Assembly: GCA_015501055.1 (NCBI GenBank)
Contig: JADNYV010000013.1
Location: 310,001 to 374,000, forward strand
Direction of reading: 5' to 3'
DNA length: 64,000 bases
From: Mucidula mucida
Lineage: Eukaryota; Basidiomycota; Agaricomycetes; Agaricales; Physalacriaceae
Positions 34,573-45,730 of the stretch are shown here, piece after piece. Numbering within the stretch: the first letter of the stretch is position 1; every line of letters starts with the position of its first letter. The notes beneath the pieces were generated by a model that worked only from the letters and a program-made list of their open reading frames with translations, ran no database searches and had not been told where the DNA came from. The position numbers were made by a program, and so were the translations under genes.

Positions 34573-36286
34573 TCACTCTCGTACAAACACGGCTGCGGCA
34601 CCCATCCCAGTTCCTACAAAAAATGTTAGCACCTTGTTCCACGGAAATTATTGACGTACCGATACACATGGAAGTAACGAGGATCTAGATAGATCAGTCT
34701 ATGCATGCGTCCAAGAGGACTGCAATCACCTTTCCCTGCCGTCGTCCAAGCTCGTGCAAGCCCGTCGCTATCTGGCGAGCACCGGTACAACGTAAAGGTA
34801 GAACGTTAGGCGGAGTTTCGGCATACTATGAATAGACTTATCTAGTGGATGCCCAAGAGCAATAGCTCCACCGTTGACGTTTACCTGGTGGACCGGGTCA
34901 ATGGACGTACGTTCAATCACTTGTGTGACATACCTTTTCACTAGAGAAGCCTTAGAGCTATTACTCGTCAGGAGGAGTTAAAGGACGTACTGCGGAAGCC
35001 CAAGAGCGCGCATAACATAGACGCATTGTGAAGCGAACGCTTCGTTGATCTATTTCCTGTCATAAGATGATGTTGCGATACTACGAACAATGATACCTCA
35101 AACAAGTCAACATCATCCTGGCTTAAACCGCAGCTCTTCAAAGCCATAGGGATCGCATACAATGGACCAATCCCCATGATGCGCGGAGGGAGACCTGAAT
35201 CATATCAAAGAACGTCACAAGGATTATTAAAGACATACCAGCCACTGAGGTTGTGATATGCTTCCCAATGATGTTGAGTCCCAATTCTTCAGCTTTACGG
35301 CGCGTCATCAACAACACCGCAGCGGCGCCGTCCGTGATCTGACTTGCATTACCCCCAGTCGTCGTTGACCTACCCCATTGAGGGAAAGCAGGCTTGATTT
35401 GCCCAAGGCTTCCTTGGTGGTGCCAAGTCGGATGCCGTCATCCATATTTACAACAACCTGTTTGCGTTCGCCGGAAGCATCCTTTTGGTAGACAGTGAAC
35501 GGTACGATCTCGTTCTCAAAGTAGCCCGCCTTTTGAGCGCGTTCGGCGCGTTGGAAGGACTCAGCGGCAAACGCGTCTTGCTCTTGACGAGAAACGTTGA
35601 ATTCGTCCGCGACATTCTCACTGGTCCAACCCATAGGTTTAGGACAGTCGGAAGATGCGGGATTGCATGAAATAAGATCGCTTTGCGTCGGGCCACCATT
35701 ATCAGGACTATATGCGCGTTATTTGAGGATGCCATGATAACGGGAGAGCACATACCTCTCAGACATACTCTCAACGCCTAATGCAAGGCCTATTTCGATT
35801 TGTCCGCTGCGAATCTGATTGGCGATAGTTGTGACAGCCATAAGACCACTGGAGCAGAACCGATTTATGGTTTGGACGGGAACAGGTCGGGGAATCCGGC
35901 GGCCAGCATAGCAGCTCGAGCGTGGTACATTTCATCTGGAGCGAGCACGTTTCCGACACAGATGTCTCCAACGAGGGCAGGATCGAGATGAGAATGGGTT
36001 AGCACTTGCTGTGGGATATTCAGAGGTCATGGAACAAATTCCAGACGCATATATTCACCTTGAACATCTCCAGCATGAGTTCATCGGTCCTTTCATGGAA
36101 TGAGTACAAGACAAGTATTGTTTGAATGGGAAACGCACCGTGCATCCTTGAAACCGCCCTTCCTGGACTTGCATAATGGCGAACGAATGGCGAGGGTAAT
36201 GACAACGTCATCGGGATTCTTGCGAGTCAGAGTGGCGACGCCCTGAGGGCATAGAGGTGCGATGCTAGCTGTTTGACGCGCTCCAT
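34573..36286 (-). CDS. Peroxisomal 3-ketoacyl-CoA thiolase
   Basis: Cleaves 3-ketoacyl-CoA with CoA in the last step of beta-oxidation. The N-terminus [11 protein letters not shown] is a perfect PTS2 (R-V-x5-H-L), so the enzyme is peroxisomal. Motifs are [20 protein letters not shown], the active Cys region [57 protein letters not shown], and the C-terminal [15 protein letters not shown] with its active-site Cys. There are many short introns, including a 7-base exon at 34940-34934 and a probable AT-AC intron at 34841-34792. One missing C just after the PTS2 (near 36253) breaks the frame. The divergent promoter to the TatD gene is about 200 bases. Confidence 0.9.
34792..34841 (-). other. Probable AT-AC intron in thiolase gene
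   Basis: 50 bases starting ATAAGT and ending TTTAC, with CCTAAC as a likely branch site. Removing it joins CTA G and GT TGT ACC GGT to give HPLG|CTGARQ, the invariant thiolase sequence. No GT..AG pair produces this. The donor matches the type described for U2-dependent AT-AC introns (ATAAGT), not the U12 type (ATATCC). Confidence 0.65.
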
Positions 36287-36484
36287 GATAGCCGGCAGTG
36301 GTGGTTCAGAAGAGAGAGGGAGCAGTGACAGTATTACTGTACGTTCTCAACGCATGACCGAGGGCCGAGACACCATTCCAAAGCTCCGGCCGGTGCGGCA
36401 ACCTTTGTCACATTTTGTGGGCAACGACCAACGCGTCGATGATGCCGGTTGACGAGTAGGGAGCGCCGACGCCGACGAGCATAC

Positions 36485-38034
36485 ATGCATCAGTCCTTGC
36501 GCGCAATATTGCCTCTTTCTTCTCGTCCATCACGACAGATTCACCCGAGGTTATTCCGCGTACATCCTAGACTGTACAGTATGCCAGTCACTGTTATAGC
36601 AGCAAAGCCAGCAGAGGCTGTCGATGCTAGCAAATTCAGATATATAGGTGAGTGCCTCACACTTCTTCCTCCTAATATTGGCCCATGGCGCGCATATTAG
36701 ATATCGCAGGTTCTTCAGACCGTCTCGCGTCAGCCTCCCTGATATTCAAGCGACGTCATAGTGAATCTCACAGATCCCGTATTCCGAGGATACCACCATG
36801 GACGGCAAAAACATGAAGGTCTGTCTACTTCAGGAGTCACCCAACTTGACATCCTGAATATCACAGATGATTTTGAATCGATGCTTGAACGCGCTCGCGC
36901 TGCAGGCGTCAAATCCATGATCATCACTGGTGGCAGTCTTCACGAGTCAAGGGAGGCGTTGAAGCTCGCAGAGGACCACAGTATGTCGAGTAGAAAGGGT
37001 CATCTGCCTCTTTTCAATACGCCACAGACCTCTACGCAACGATTGGATGCCACCCCACCCGCTCAGCCGAATTCGATAAGTTTCGCGGCGGCCCCGAGGC
37101 TTACTTGAAAGCACTTGATGATCTTCTGGCCGAGCGAACCAAAGGTAAAGGACGCGCCGTTGCAGTAGGAGAATGTGGTTTAGGTGAGCCGTGACCGTCA
37201 CCATTTTGCTCTCACCTTATTTCTAGACTATGATCGCACACACTTTGCATCTCCCGAAGTCCAGAAGAAGCACTTCCGTTCGTGTGTCTAATGCCCGCAA
37301 TCCCGGCATGATCTCAAACGAAGCTTCCATAGGATCTCAACTCGCTCTGGCAAAAAAGTACAGCTTGCCGTTGTTTCTGCATTCTCGATCTGCCCATCAA
37401 GACTTTGTGACCATCTTACGTGAAGAAGGATTCGGAGAAGACGGCGGAAAAGCTGTTGGCGGTAAGGGTGGCGTTGTACACAGTTTCACAGGAACAGTAG
37501 AAGAGGTCAAAGAGCTTGTCAGTGCATCCCATCCATCTAGAGTCTCTGAAAACTGATTTGTTCGTAAAGATGGATATGGGTTTCCACATAGGGTCTGCGC
37601 CACACTTCATTTCGGAACTGCAAGCTGACATGTTGCAGTGTGAATGGTTGCAGCCTGAAGACAGAAGAAAACCTGGCTACTGCGAAATCGATACGTCCCG
37701 AGAAGTTCATGATAGAAACAGGTATGTTTCAACCTTCTGTGATACCTGAACTGAACGTCTACCAGACGCGCCATGGTGCTCTCTGACCTCCACGCACGCA
37801 TCCAAGGTGCACCTTGACAGTCTACCAGCGACGCTGAAATCCTTGTACTTCCCGCCGGCCACTAAACCAGAACAATTTGTACTTGGAAAACCCGTCAAAG
37901 GGAGAAACGAGCCGACCGCCGTTGGCGGTGTGGCATGGGTCATCCATGGGTTGAATAATGTTCCTTTTGATAAAGTCACCGAGAAGGCTTGGAAGAACAC
38001 TGTAGAGCTGTTCGGTCTACATGAATTGAAGTAA
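36485..38034 (+). CDS. TatD family deoxyribonuclease
   Basis: Metal-dependent TIM-barrel nuclease of the TatD family (yeast YBL055C), with roles in DNA degradation and repair. After MPVTVIAAKPAEAVDASKFRYI comes DIAVNLTDPVFRG (metal-ligand region, with D in place of the usual DtH), then YATIGCHP, AVGECGLDYDR (metal-binding Glu), LPLFLHSRSAHQDF (His ligand), GVVHSFTGT (His ligand), and IETDAPWC (Asp ligand). About nine short introns all join in phase. Two starts are possible: ATG 36485, which adds an Arg/Ser/His-rich leader compatible with mitochondrial import, or ATG 36581. I chose the first, with moderate confidence. The gene is intact and ends at 38034. Confidence 0.88.
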
Positions 38035-39648
38035 TGGTAGGCTGTCCATACAGATTTTATTGATTTGATGTCCAGATATGACACACTGGCACTCGGGCAA
38101 TACATGTGGCATGCAGAGTTCCGTGTTTGAAGTTTCTATACCTCGCTCTGTCCACACGATACTCATCGAATCAGCGTTCGCATGGTCCTCGCAGAACTCG
38201 TGAATAACGAGTTCACATCAGAATTGAATAGACGAGTACAGGTTCTTGGGCGCTAATTTTGACACATGGTCCTACCAATTGAACTGGCATCGCCATTCGA
38301 TGCCATATGCGCAGGCGGTCGAAATACACGCGTTCCGTTTCTCATTCTCAACGATTCATAGATCAATGCAGCTCCCTTCTGCATCTCTTAAATGTTCTTT
38401 ACGTCACGTTCACATAGGAGGAGGATTTGTTATGAGGGAACAATCTTCAGTATTATTGAACCTAGATTCATCTTCAAGATTTTGTGACATGATGTCTTTC
38501 AAATGTCAAGTTGGTGTGCTCACGTTGGGTGAGTCCCTTGTTTTGCACGTAAGTTGTCTACTAGCTCACGACAAGCGGTTGACGGCGATCAAGTCCTACA
38601 TGACCCTCTGTATATCCTCAGTGCCTACTAGTTGGAATGACCAGGGTTTCTCTCAAGAGAGTGGTGAAGGTATGCAAGGCAACTGTACATGTGCACGATA
38701 AGTCGGTGAAAGATGTTATCGCCGTTTGCTGGCCCTCTTCTTTTTTGGATCGCGCAATCAACTCGAGTACGTTTTCGCACCCTGATTATTGGCGAATCGC
38801 CTTAGGCTCTGGATTTCTTTTTTGAACCTGCATGTAAAACAAATCAACGACATCTGGTCATTGAATTAGTGCACTTGTCGCGTTCTCAAGAACAAGGACG
38901 CTTTCCAAAAATGGAAATCATGCAGGTCCAATCTATTCAGGGTGACAATGTACACCGATTCGGGAGCTCCCACGAGGCTAGCGCCTCTTTTTCATACATG
39001 GTCGCTAGATTTGGGATTATTGGCGGGATCACAAGCGGACAGGATAATTGCGCCACTCGCGTTTGCCTTCTTCACATGACTGATCGAGCCATCGGAAGGT
39101 GGGCAATTAAGCGCTTGGAGCCCTGATCGTGTCCACTCTTACATACTGCCTTCCACCGCATCCTCGTGTCTGGGGCAACGTTCGACAGGATGCATCACCT
39201 CGAGGCAGCGGAGGAATAACATCTTTGAATGGCATGCGCGGTCCCCCTCTCGTTGCCGGCCACGGGATGGGTGATTGGACCCACTCAGGTATACAGATAC
39301 ATACACACGCGGCCGGGAATATCGCATTGACCCCATTGTTCTCGGGGCATGAGGCAGACTCGTGGATCCTGCTTCCCACAGACCTGCCATATCGGGCCTA
39401 CTGCCTTGTTCTCTCCCCGTTCTGTTCTTTACGTGGTGCTTGGACAGAAAACATTCCCACAATACCGCGCGTACAAATCAGTATGTTTGGCACACAGTGC
39501 TGATCGGCTGGTTTAAAAAGTCCAACATCAACTTACTTCTCGTCTTCCATCTTCCTTCCGCACAAGTAACGCGGTTCCTACTAGTGAGCGGGCTGCCTCT
39601 CGCTCATTCATTCCATTTGTGCTTACGTCTCGCATAGATCTAGACGAT
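38035..39648. other. Intergenic, no gene seen
   Basis: A 1.6-kb stretch without a supported gene. Several open frames of 60-150 codons on both strands (for example 38246-38701, 39129-39503) show no domain, no signal peptide of note and no splice-consistent extension. Confidence 0.45.
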
Positions 39649-41150
39649 ATGACAACGATTTCTGTCATTCAATCAAAACCCGAACATACGAGCTTTCCGC
39701 TGTATCTTCGCACTCCTCTCATGTCCTACGCACCAGTGCGCCACGTCCGACGAGCAGCATTTCTCCCGCTCCCTGTCTATTGCAATCGTCTCCCAAATGA
39801 ACTATTATCTCACATCTTTCTTCTCACTGCCGCTGACGAGCGCGACGCGTCGAGAGACCCATCTCTCTGCGTGCGATCCCTTGCCAGCGTATGTAAACGC
39901 TGGCGCGGGATAGCGCTCGACACCGGCAGACTATGGACAAGCATCCTCCTCACATTCCCCCAGTCCCCAGGCCAGCTCTCTTATGCATCGACATGCATCC
40001 AGCGCTCCAAGCGCTATCCCCTTGACATCTACATGGATTTCCGCGATCCAGACTGGAACTGGGACGACGACTCGGAAGACTCGCACCCCTTTGGTGTGCA
40101 CGACATGGAAGCTGTGCTCGGAGTGCTCCTTCCCCATGCGATGCGCTGGCGCTCCCTCGAGCTCCTCACTGATACGTGGACACCGATCCATGCCTTTCTT
40201 TCCCACACCCGGGACGTAGCCGCGCCTATTCTTGAAACCCTCTCGCTGTCACGCTGCAATGCCTACTTCGCTGCCAAGGGCCAGAGCTTTGAGCCGGCTG
40301 AATTGAAGGAACCCATTCCTCTGTTTGGTGCTCGCGTGCTTCCTTGCCTGAAGCGGGTGTCTCTCGTCGGTGTCCACGTCGACTGGGCCCGGTCCGCGCT
40401 GAGGGACCTGCTCGACTTGGAGCTCAAGTACCACGCGAGCGATGTCATGCCGTCGCTTGAGGAGTTTGCTGACATTCTTTCAGCATGCCCTGACATAAGA
40501 CATCTGTCCATCTTGGGCTGGGGTCCCCGTTTCGACGGTCTTCCCCGGGCTGTTATCCGCCTTCCAAACTCACCCGCTTCTCTCTCGGCCTCGTAGACAA
40601 CGAATACGCAATCGACCTTCTCTCCTGCATGTCGTTCCCGATGTTGCAGGAGCTGGCGTTGGAGGACGTGTCGTCCATCTTAGATCCTGTGAACGAGCAG
40701 GATGTCACGCCCATACTCGATCGCTTCCAGCTGCCGGCAGATGCAGGCGGTTTTGATATTCCGTCTGACAAGGTGCAGATGTTGGAACTTCACAACGTCC
40801 GCTCCAATCCCGCCGCAATAGAGCGCTTCCTGTGTTGTTTTTCCCTGGTCCACAAGATGGTTCTGTCGGAGCCGGGAGCGATATCCTAACCGCGCTTCAT
40901 CCTGACTCGAGACGGCCTTTCTGGCGTGTCCTCCTTGACCGAGTTGTCCTGCAGAGGCACCGATTCCATCGAGAAGCTTTTCGCTTTGGTGCTTGCCCGG
41001 ACTGGAAGGAACGAACCGGGTGTCAAACATCTTGAGAAGCTCCATATCGGCATCACACGCGACGACGGTGTCGAGGACAATCAATGGTCGAGAATCCTTG
41101 ACCTCAGCACCTGTGTCGATCTCAGCATCACGAATCTCTATGAAGATTAG
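39649..41150 (+). CDS. F-box protein, frame interrupted
   Basis: An F-box lies near residues 40-90 (CNRLPNELLSHIFLLTAADE...SLASVCKRWRGIALDTGRLWTSI), the usual agaricomycete F-box type, followed by Leu-rich repeats (LKRVSLVGVHVDW, LRDLLDLELKYHA, IRHLSILGWGPRF). Beyond 40565 the coding frame moves by one base at an AAA run, which would read KLTRFSLGLVDNEY if one A were restored. It continues through LLSCMSFPMLQELALEDVSS. An in-frame TAA at 40887-40889 separates this from the last block, LTELSCRGTDSIEKLFALV...LDLSTCVDLSITNLYED. So there is one frameshift and one stop (or a pair of shifts). It may be a recent pseudogene or carry sequence errors. The SCF substrate is unknown. Confidence 0.7.
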
Positions 41151-41392
41151 AATCATACCATGATATTTTACGCCTCTTTTCGTTCACACTTCATGCTTCA
41201 TTGTAGAACACGAAACCTTCATGCCATTGCATATATCCATCTTGTCTGTAGCCTCATACTCGCATCTCCTTCGTCATTTCTATGCATACTTACCATGTCG
41301 CACTGCTTTCCAATAGTTATCGCACCTATCTCACTTTATAGCACCTCATTAGCATCGTGTACCCATCATCAATCTATGCATTCCTGGCCGAA

Positions 41393-42475
41393 CTATAGTT
41401 TAGACATCGATACTAACATACCTCCATCCAAGACGATAGTGGCGCCATTAACAAAGGCACCTGCGGGACTGGCTAGATATAGAGCGGTGCCCGCAACATC
41501 CTCGGGCTTGCCAATTCGCTTCAGTGGTATGGACGCTGTCAAAACGTCTCCAACGTTCTCTAAAGTATGCGCAGTCACTAGGTTGCGTACGCTGTGAGTA
41601 TGCGATTGGCTGAGGAAGATAGAAAGAAACTTCACTTTTACTTGGGAACGGACCACATGCAATTGTGTTAGAGACAATGCCCTCGGGTCCAAGTCTACCA
41701 CCGAGGTGGCGACTCAGATGATGCAGTGCCGCTTTCGACGCGGAATACGCGTATGTTTCGTGTGCGGGGACGCCAAGGCCCTCTACTGAACCAATCTGAA
41801 CCGAGTGTCATTAGCACAGGGAGAAGAACCGCCAAAGCTGTACTCACATTTATTATGCGCGCGGGATCAGAGTACGAGACGCCACTCTTGGATGTCTCTG
41901 CGGCGGCCCGGAGCAGAGGAAGAAGTTTTTGGGTGACCGTGAATACGCGCTGAAGATTAAGCGTGATCACTTTCGTGAACGCCGCGTCCTAGAGTATTGT
42001 TAACGCCGCGAAGACGGATGTCAGGTCAGATAGACTTGCAGGAAACTCGTCTAGCGTTTCTCCCCAGGCGGCACCGGCGTTGTTCACGAGGACGTGGACC
42101 ATCTTCTCTCTGGTCGCCAGCTCCTTTGCCAGTCCTTCTACAGCGTCGTATTTGGCTAGGTCTGCAGGGAGCGCGACACATGTTCCCGGACCAAGAGTAT
42201 TCAGTTCAGCGGCCGTTGCATCGCAGTCCTTCGCGGACCGCGAGGAGATGTATACCTTGTGACGTGTCAAATCGAGGTAAGAGACAGCAGGCAGTCAAAG
42301 AACCTTGGCCCCGTTCTTCACGAATCCTGTAGCAATCTGTGAACATTGAGCGGCTTGTAAGGGTATCTGAAAGTAGAGCACACCATCTTCCCAAGGCCGC
42401 GGCTGCCACCTGTGACGACGACAACCTTTCCTTCGACGCTGAAAAGGTTTTCAACTTGGAACGAGACGTAGACAT
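41393..42475 (-). CDS. Short-chain dehydrogenase/reductase
   Basis: Classical SDR with a Rossmann fold. Motifs in order are VVVVTGGSRGLGKM (cofactor TGxxxGxG), NGAKVYISSRSA (suggests NADP), ALPADLAKYD, VLVNNAGAAWGE, RIINIGSVEG, then YAYSASKAALHHLSRHLG (catalytic YxxxK), and the C-terminal PLKRIGKPEDVAGTALYLASPAGAFVNG plus LDGGM. It is closest by memory to fungal RhlG-like 3-oxoacyl reductases, but the substrate is open. Introns at about 42384, 42313, 42000 and 41810 fit. A single missing G near 42450 breaks the frame between MSTSRSKL and NLFSVEGK. The start was chosen at ATG 42475 because the corrected frame runs straight into the Rossmann motif. Confidence 0.85.
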
Positions 42476-42779
42476 GGTGAAGGGAGAGAGAACAATTCCA
42501 AAGAGCAGGACAGCCATTATATTCTTAGCCAAGGTTACTTTGATACCCGGCCGACCTCCACTCCGGCTCCGGTGCATATTGTAACCGGGGAACGCCGATC
42601 GTCGGTCGCGTCGCGTCGCGAGTTTACGAACGGCTGACAGTCAAGTCCTAACGCAGTCACTTGCCTTGCCAGAGCTCTTGCCTCCTGCCCCCCATGGTAC
42701 CACTCGAGTATATTTTTAGGTAGTTTTACAGTTAACTTCAAACGACAGCCACTTGATCACATGCTATCATTCTACAATG

Positions 42780-45411
42780 TCAACCGCTGTTTGTCGTTCG
42801 GAATTCGCGCCCATTACCTTGTCTACTATAGCTACTCGCCAGCTGAACCCCAGCCTTGCTTGCGAGGCCGGCAGCTTTGCCATCGGGAATGCGCACGAAG
42901 GTAAGCCGTCCTGAGTCCTCTCCATCAAGTATGTAATAGCCCTTTCTCTCAAACTGGATAATGTCGCCCTTCTTCAATCCTCGCACGCTAGCATCTGCGA
43001 AGGCCTCACGTTTGAACTCCGTAACAGGCGTAATATAGTCCGCAAGTGAATCCTGTTCTTCCAGCTTTTTCTTCGTAATGAGATAGTCGTAATCCAGAAG
43101 AACAACGTCAGTGAGGGGGTGAGAGGTGTGGGTGCAGCAAGCCAGGTAACTTTCTTCTTCGTTTTCTGAAAGTCGCCTTCCAAGTGCAGATCCAAACGAG
43201 GGAGGTGACGACGTTGGATGAGGAGTACTCGCGCGAACGAACGATGGCATTTCCCCAATTCATCAAGGTTACCTGAATTTGTCTATCAGTTTGATCCAGA
43301 GAAGAGCGCACATTGACCACGAACCTCCTCGTTTAGCTCAAAGGATTTGGCATCTTCCTGTTCAATCAGAACAGTCGACGCATACGCAACCTCTTTTTCG
43401 CCGATAGCGGGATTTTTCTTGTGTTTAGGGTGCTTCTTAACTTCATAGGTGGCTGGACCTCCAACAAGCGTGACAAAACCCTAAGTTGCATACGGAATCA
43501 GCCACGTACAGCAATGAAGAGAAGACAGACATACATCCCCTCCGTCTCAATAGCCCAGAATCGGGGAGCTACTGGATCAATGATTTCTTGTTGAGCGCCC
43601 AGATAGAGTCCCATTCTAGGGAGACGACGGCTTGCGAGGGACCCTGCGAGAGCATGAATTGTCGCAACGCATCGACCGTCATACCGCGACGGCGAATGCC
43701 TATTCCACAAGTTCAGAAAAGCATGGTATTTGAAAGCAGCTCTTACCCGAACTGTGGGGAATCGCGGATCATCCCAGCCCCGCACCAAGCCTTGATCAAC
43801 GAACCAATGAAGCTTGCGCTTGGAGAGAAGGGTGTATATAAAGTTCAACCGACTGCACACAGTAAGCATATATGGTCATTTGAGATACGGTATACACACC
43901 TGAAATCCCAGATATGGACAGGCCGCAGGCCAAGCGCACTAATCATCCATAGATATTGGGCATTGCGGTCACGATATTCGTTCGTCCTCAGTGCGTGCGT
44001 CACACCCTCAACAGAATCTACTACCGGACACGCAAAGTCATAAGTTGGGTAGATCTTCCACTTGTCACTTCGAGAGCGGGGGGTTAGCCAGTGACAAGAT
44101 CAGTTAGCTTAAATGCACAAACCCAGCACGATGATGAATCGCGACATTGGTTCTGTAAATAACGGGGTCGCGCATAGCCTTGTTCGGATCGTCCAGGCTA
44201 ATCTTGGCTCGGATGCACCACCGCAGCCCTTCCGCGGTACCCAGACGCATTTCCTCAAACCGCGCAAGATTCTCCTCGATACTAGCGTCACGCCTCTGAG
44301 AGGGGATTCCATGCCAACGTTCATGCGCCATGCGGGTGAGGTTGCCGTGCTGCTTGGATGGGCAAGAGCAAGACAAGTTGGCGGGGTTGGTATTATCGGT
44401 ATCATCAGCGTATGCCTTACCGTCGCGGATGATTTGCACAGCAAGGCCGTACAGCCTGTCGAAATGGTCTGAGGTATGAGTGACGGCGTCACCATCTATA
44501 CCAAGGAGCCTGAGATCCTCAAGAATTGTCTCCTCAAACTCAGCCTATAGGCGAATGAGCGACCAATGTATATCTGCACGGTAACGGGACTGACTTTCTC
44601 TTTTGTGGGATTGGTGTCATCAAACCGGATGATCAGTTTGCCATCGTACATCTTGGCGAAATACTGATTCAACATGGCTGCCTTTGCATGTCCGATGTGC
44701 AGATAACCGCTAGGTTCAGGAGGAAACCTGGTTACGACCTGTCCCTGGACAGCGCCTTGAAGTCCTAGTGCGAATGAGGACGCAGTCTTCGAGCCGGAAC
44801 GTGCCTTGTCGGCTTTCGCGTTCAAAAGTATCAGGAGAGCCGATTGAGCTGCCGGTAGACTTTCGATATGGGAGAACCAGCGGAGTAGATGGCGCTGGCG
44901 TTGATTGTTTTTCAGAAGACCAAGAAGTTTGATAGAGCCTGATTGGACGATTTAGAATTGAACCGCAGACAACAAATCCGACCAACCTTTGATCGCGCCC
45001 CAAACGACCCAGTCGACGTAAGAAACGTCGGGACCCGCGAAGAACGTTCGAAACGCCAGATGATCATCGAGAGTATCCAGTGCCGCAACCAAGTCCTGGA
45101 AAGCCTCAATTCTTGGGAGGGTTGTAGCTAACGTGAGGAACGATTCTCCCTGAATCATTAACGACTCAACGACTGGCAAAATCTGTATGTCATACCTTTG
45201 TACTTGTAGCGTCAATGGCGTAGGTTTTAGCTAAGGCATATATGAGCTCATGTTCAGAACCTGTTACTATTTTGTTGTCGAGTTCAAGTACGGGATCGGA
45301 GATGGAATCATCAACGACAACAGTAGCAGTCTGAGAATGAAAAGCGAATGCGGCAGCAGCGTACGGAAAAGCTGTCAACGGAACAAGGAGGCGTCCAGCT
45401 GCTGGATTCAT
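42780..45411 (-). CDS. GUS1: Cytosolic glutamyl-tRNA synthetase
   Basis: Charges tRNA-Glu in the cytosol. The N-terminal GST-like domain (residues 1-170, with [10 protein letters not shown]) is that of eukaryotic GluRS, which binds the Arc1-type cofactor. The catalytic core has the HIGH-type motif [50 protein letters not shown], and the KMSKS-equivalent SKRKLHWFV with [18 protein letters not shown]. The C-terminal anticodon-binding beta-barrels include [23 protein letters not shown] roughly 20-residue insert lies after ADDTDN. The introns join in phase. Two one-base losses break the frame: an A run near 43590 (ALNKK|IIDPVAP) and near 43125 (before PLTDVVLL). An essential single-copy gene is unlikely to be dead, so these are probably sequence errors. 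Confidence 0.9.
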
Positions 45412-45730
45412 GATGGGGGTGAACTGGGGGGATAATCGATAAACGACTGAACGGCCAATGACTCACAAAGTTCCCACGATGGAAGAGTCCGATCAACCTG
45501 TCGTCAGTAAAATCACTTTCAAATCCCTTATTGCTGCACGGTCCATATATCAAAACATCTTAAATCTGAGCGGACTATACAGTGAAATATAAATACAAAG
45601 TCTAAGATTGCGGAGGGCTTTCGCTGAGTATTGCGCAATACTCACTACGAGGAGTAGCCAATAGTGGCATCCTCTCATTCCTCTCTATCGAGTTATTCCG
45701 TCGTTCGCGTTCCACAATGCTGCCATCATG

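Noticed and set aside
38246..39503. Several 60-150 codon frames in the 38-39.6 kb gap
   Set aside because: No domain, signal peptide or phase-consistent introns, and frames on both strands overlap as expected by chance.
40249..41156. Minus-strand frames opposite the second F-box gene
   Set aside because: Mirror frames of the GC-rich coding strand. The plus strand carries the F-box and Leu-rich pattern.
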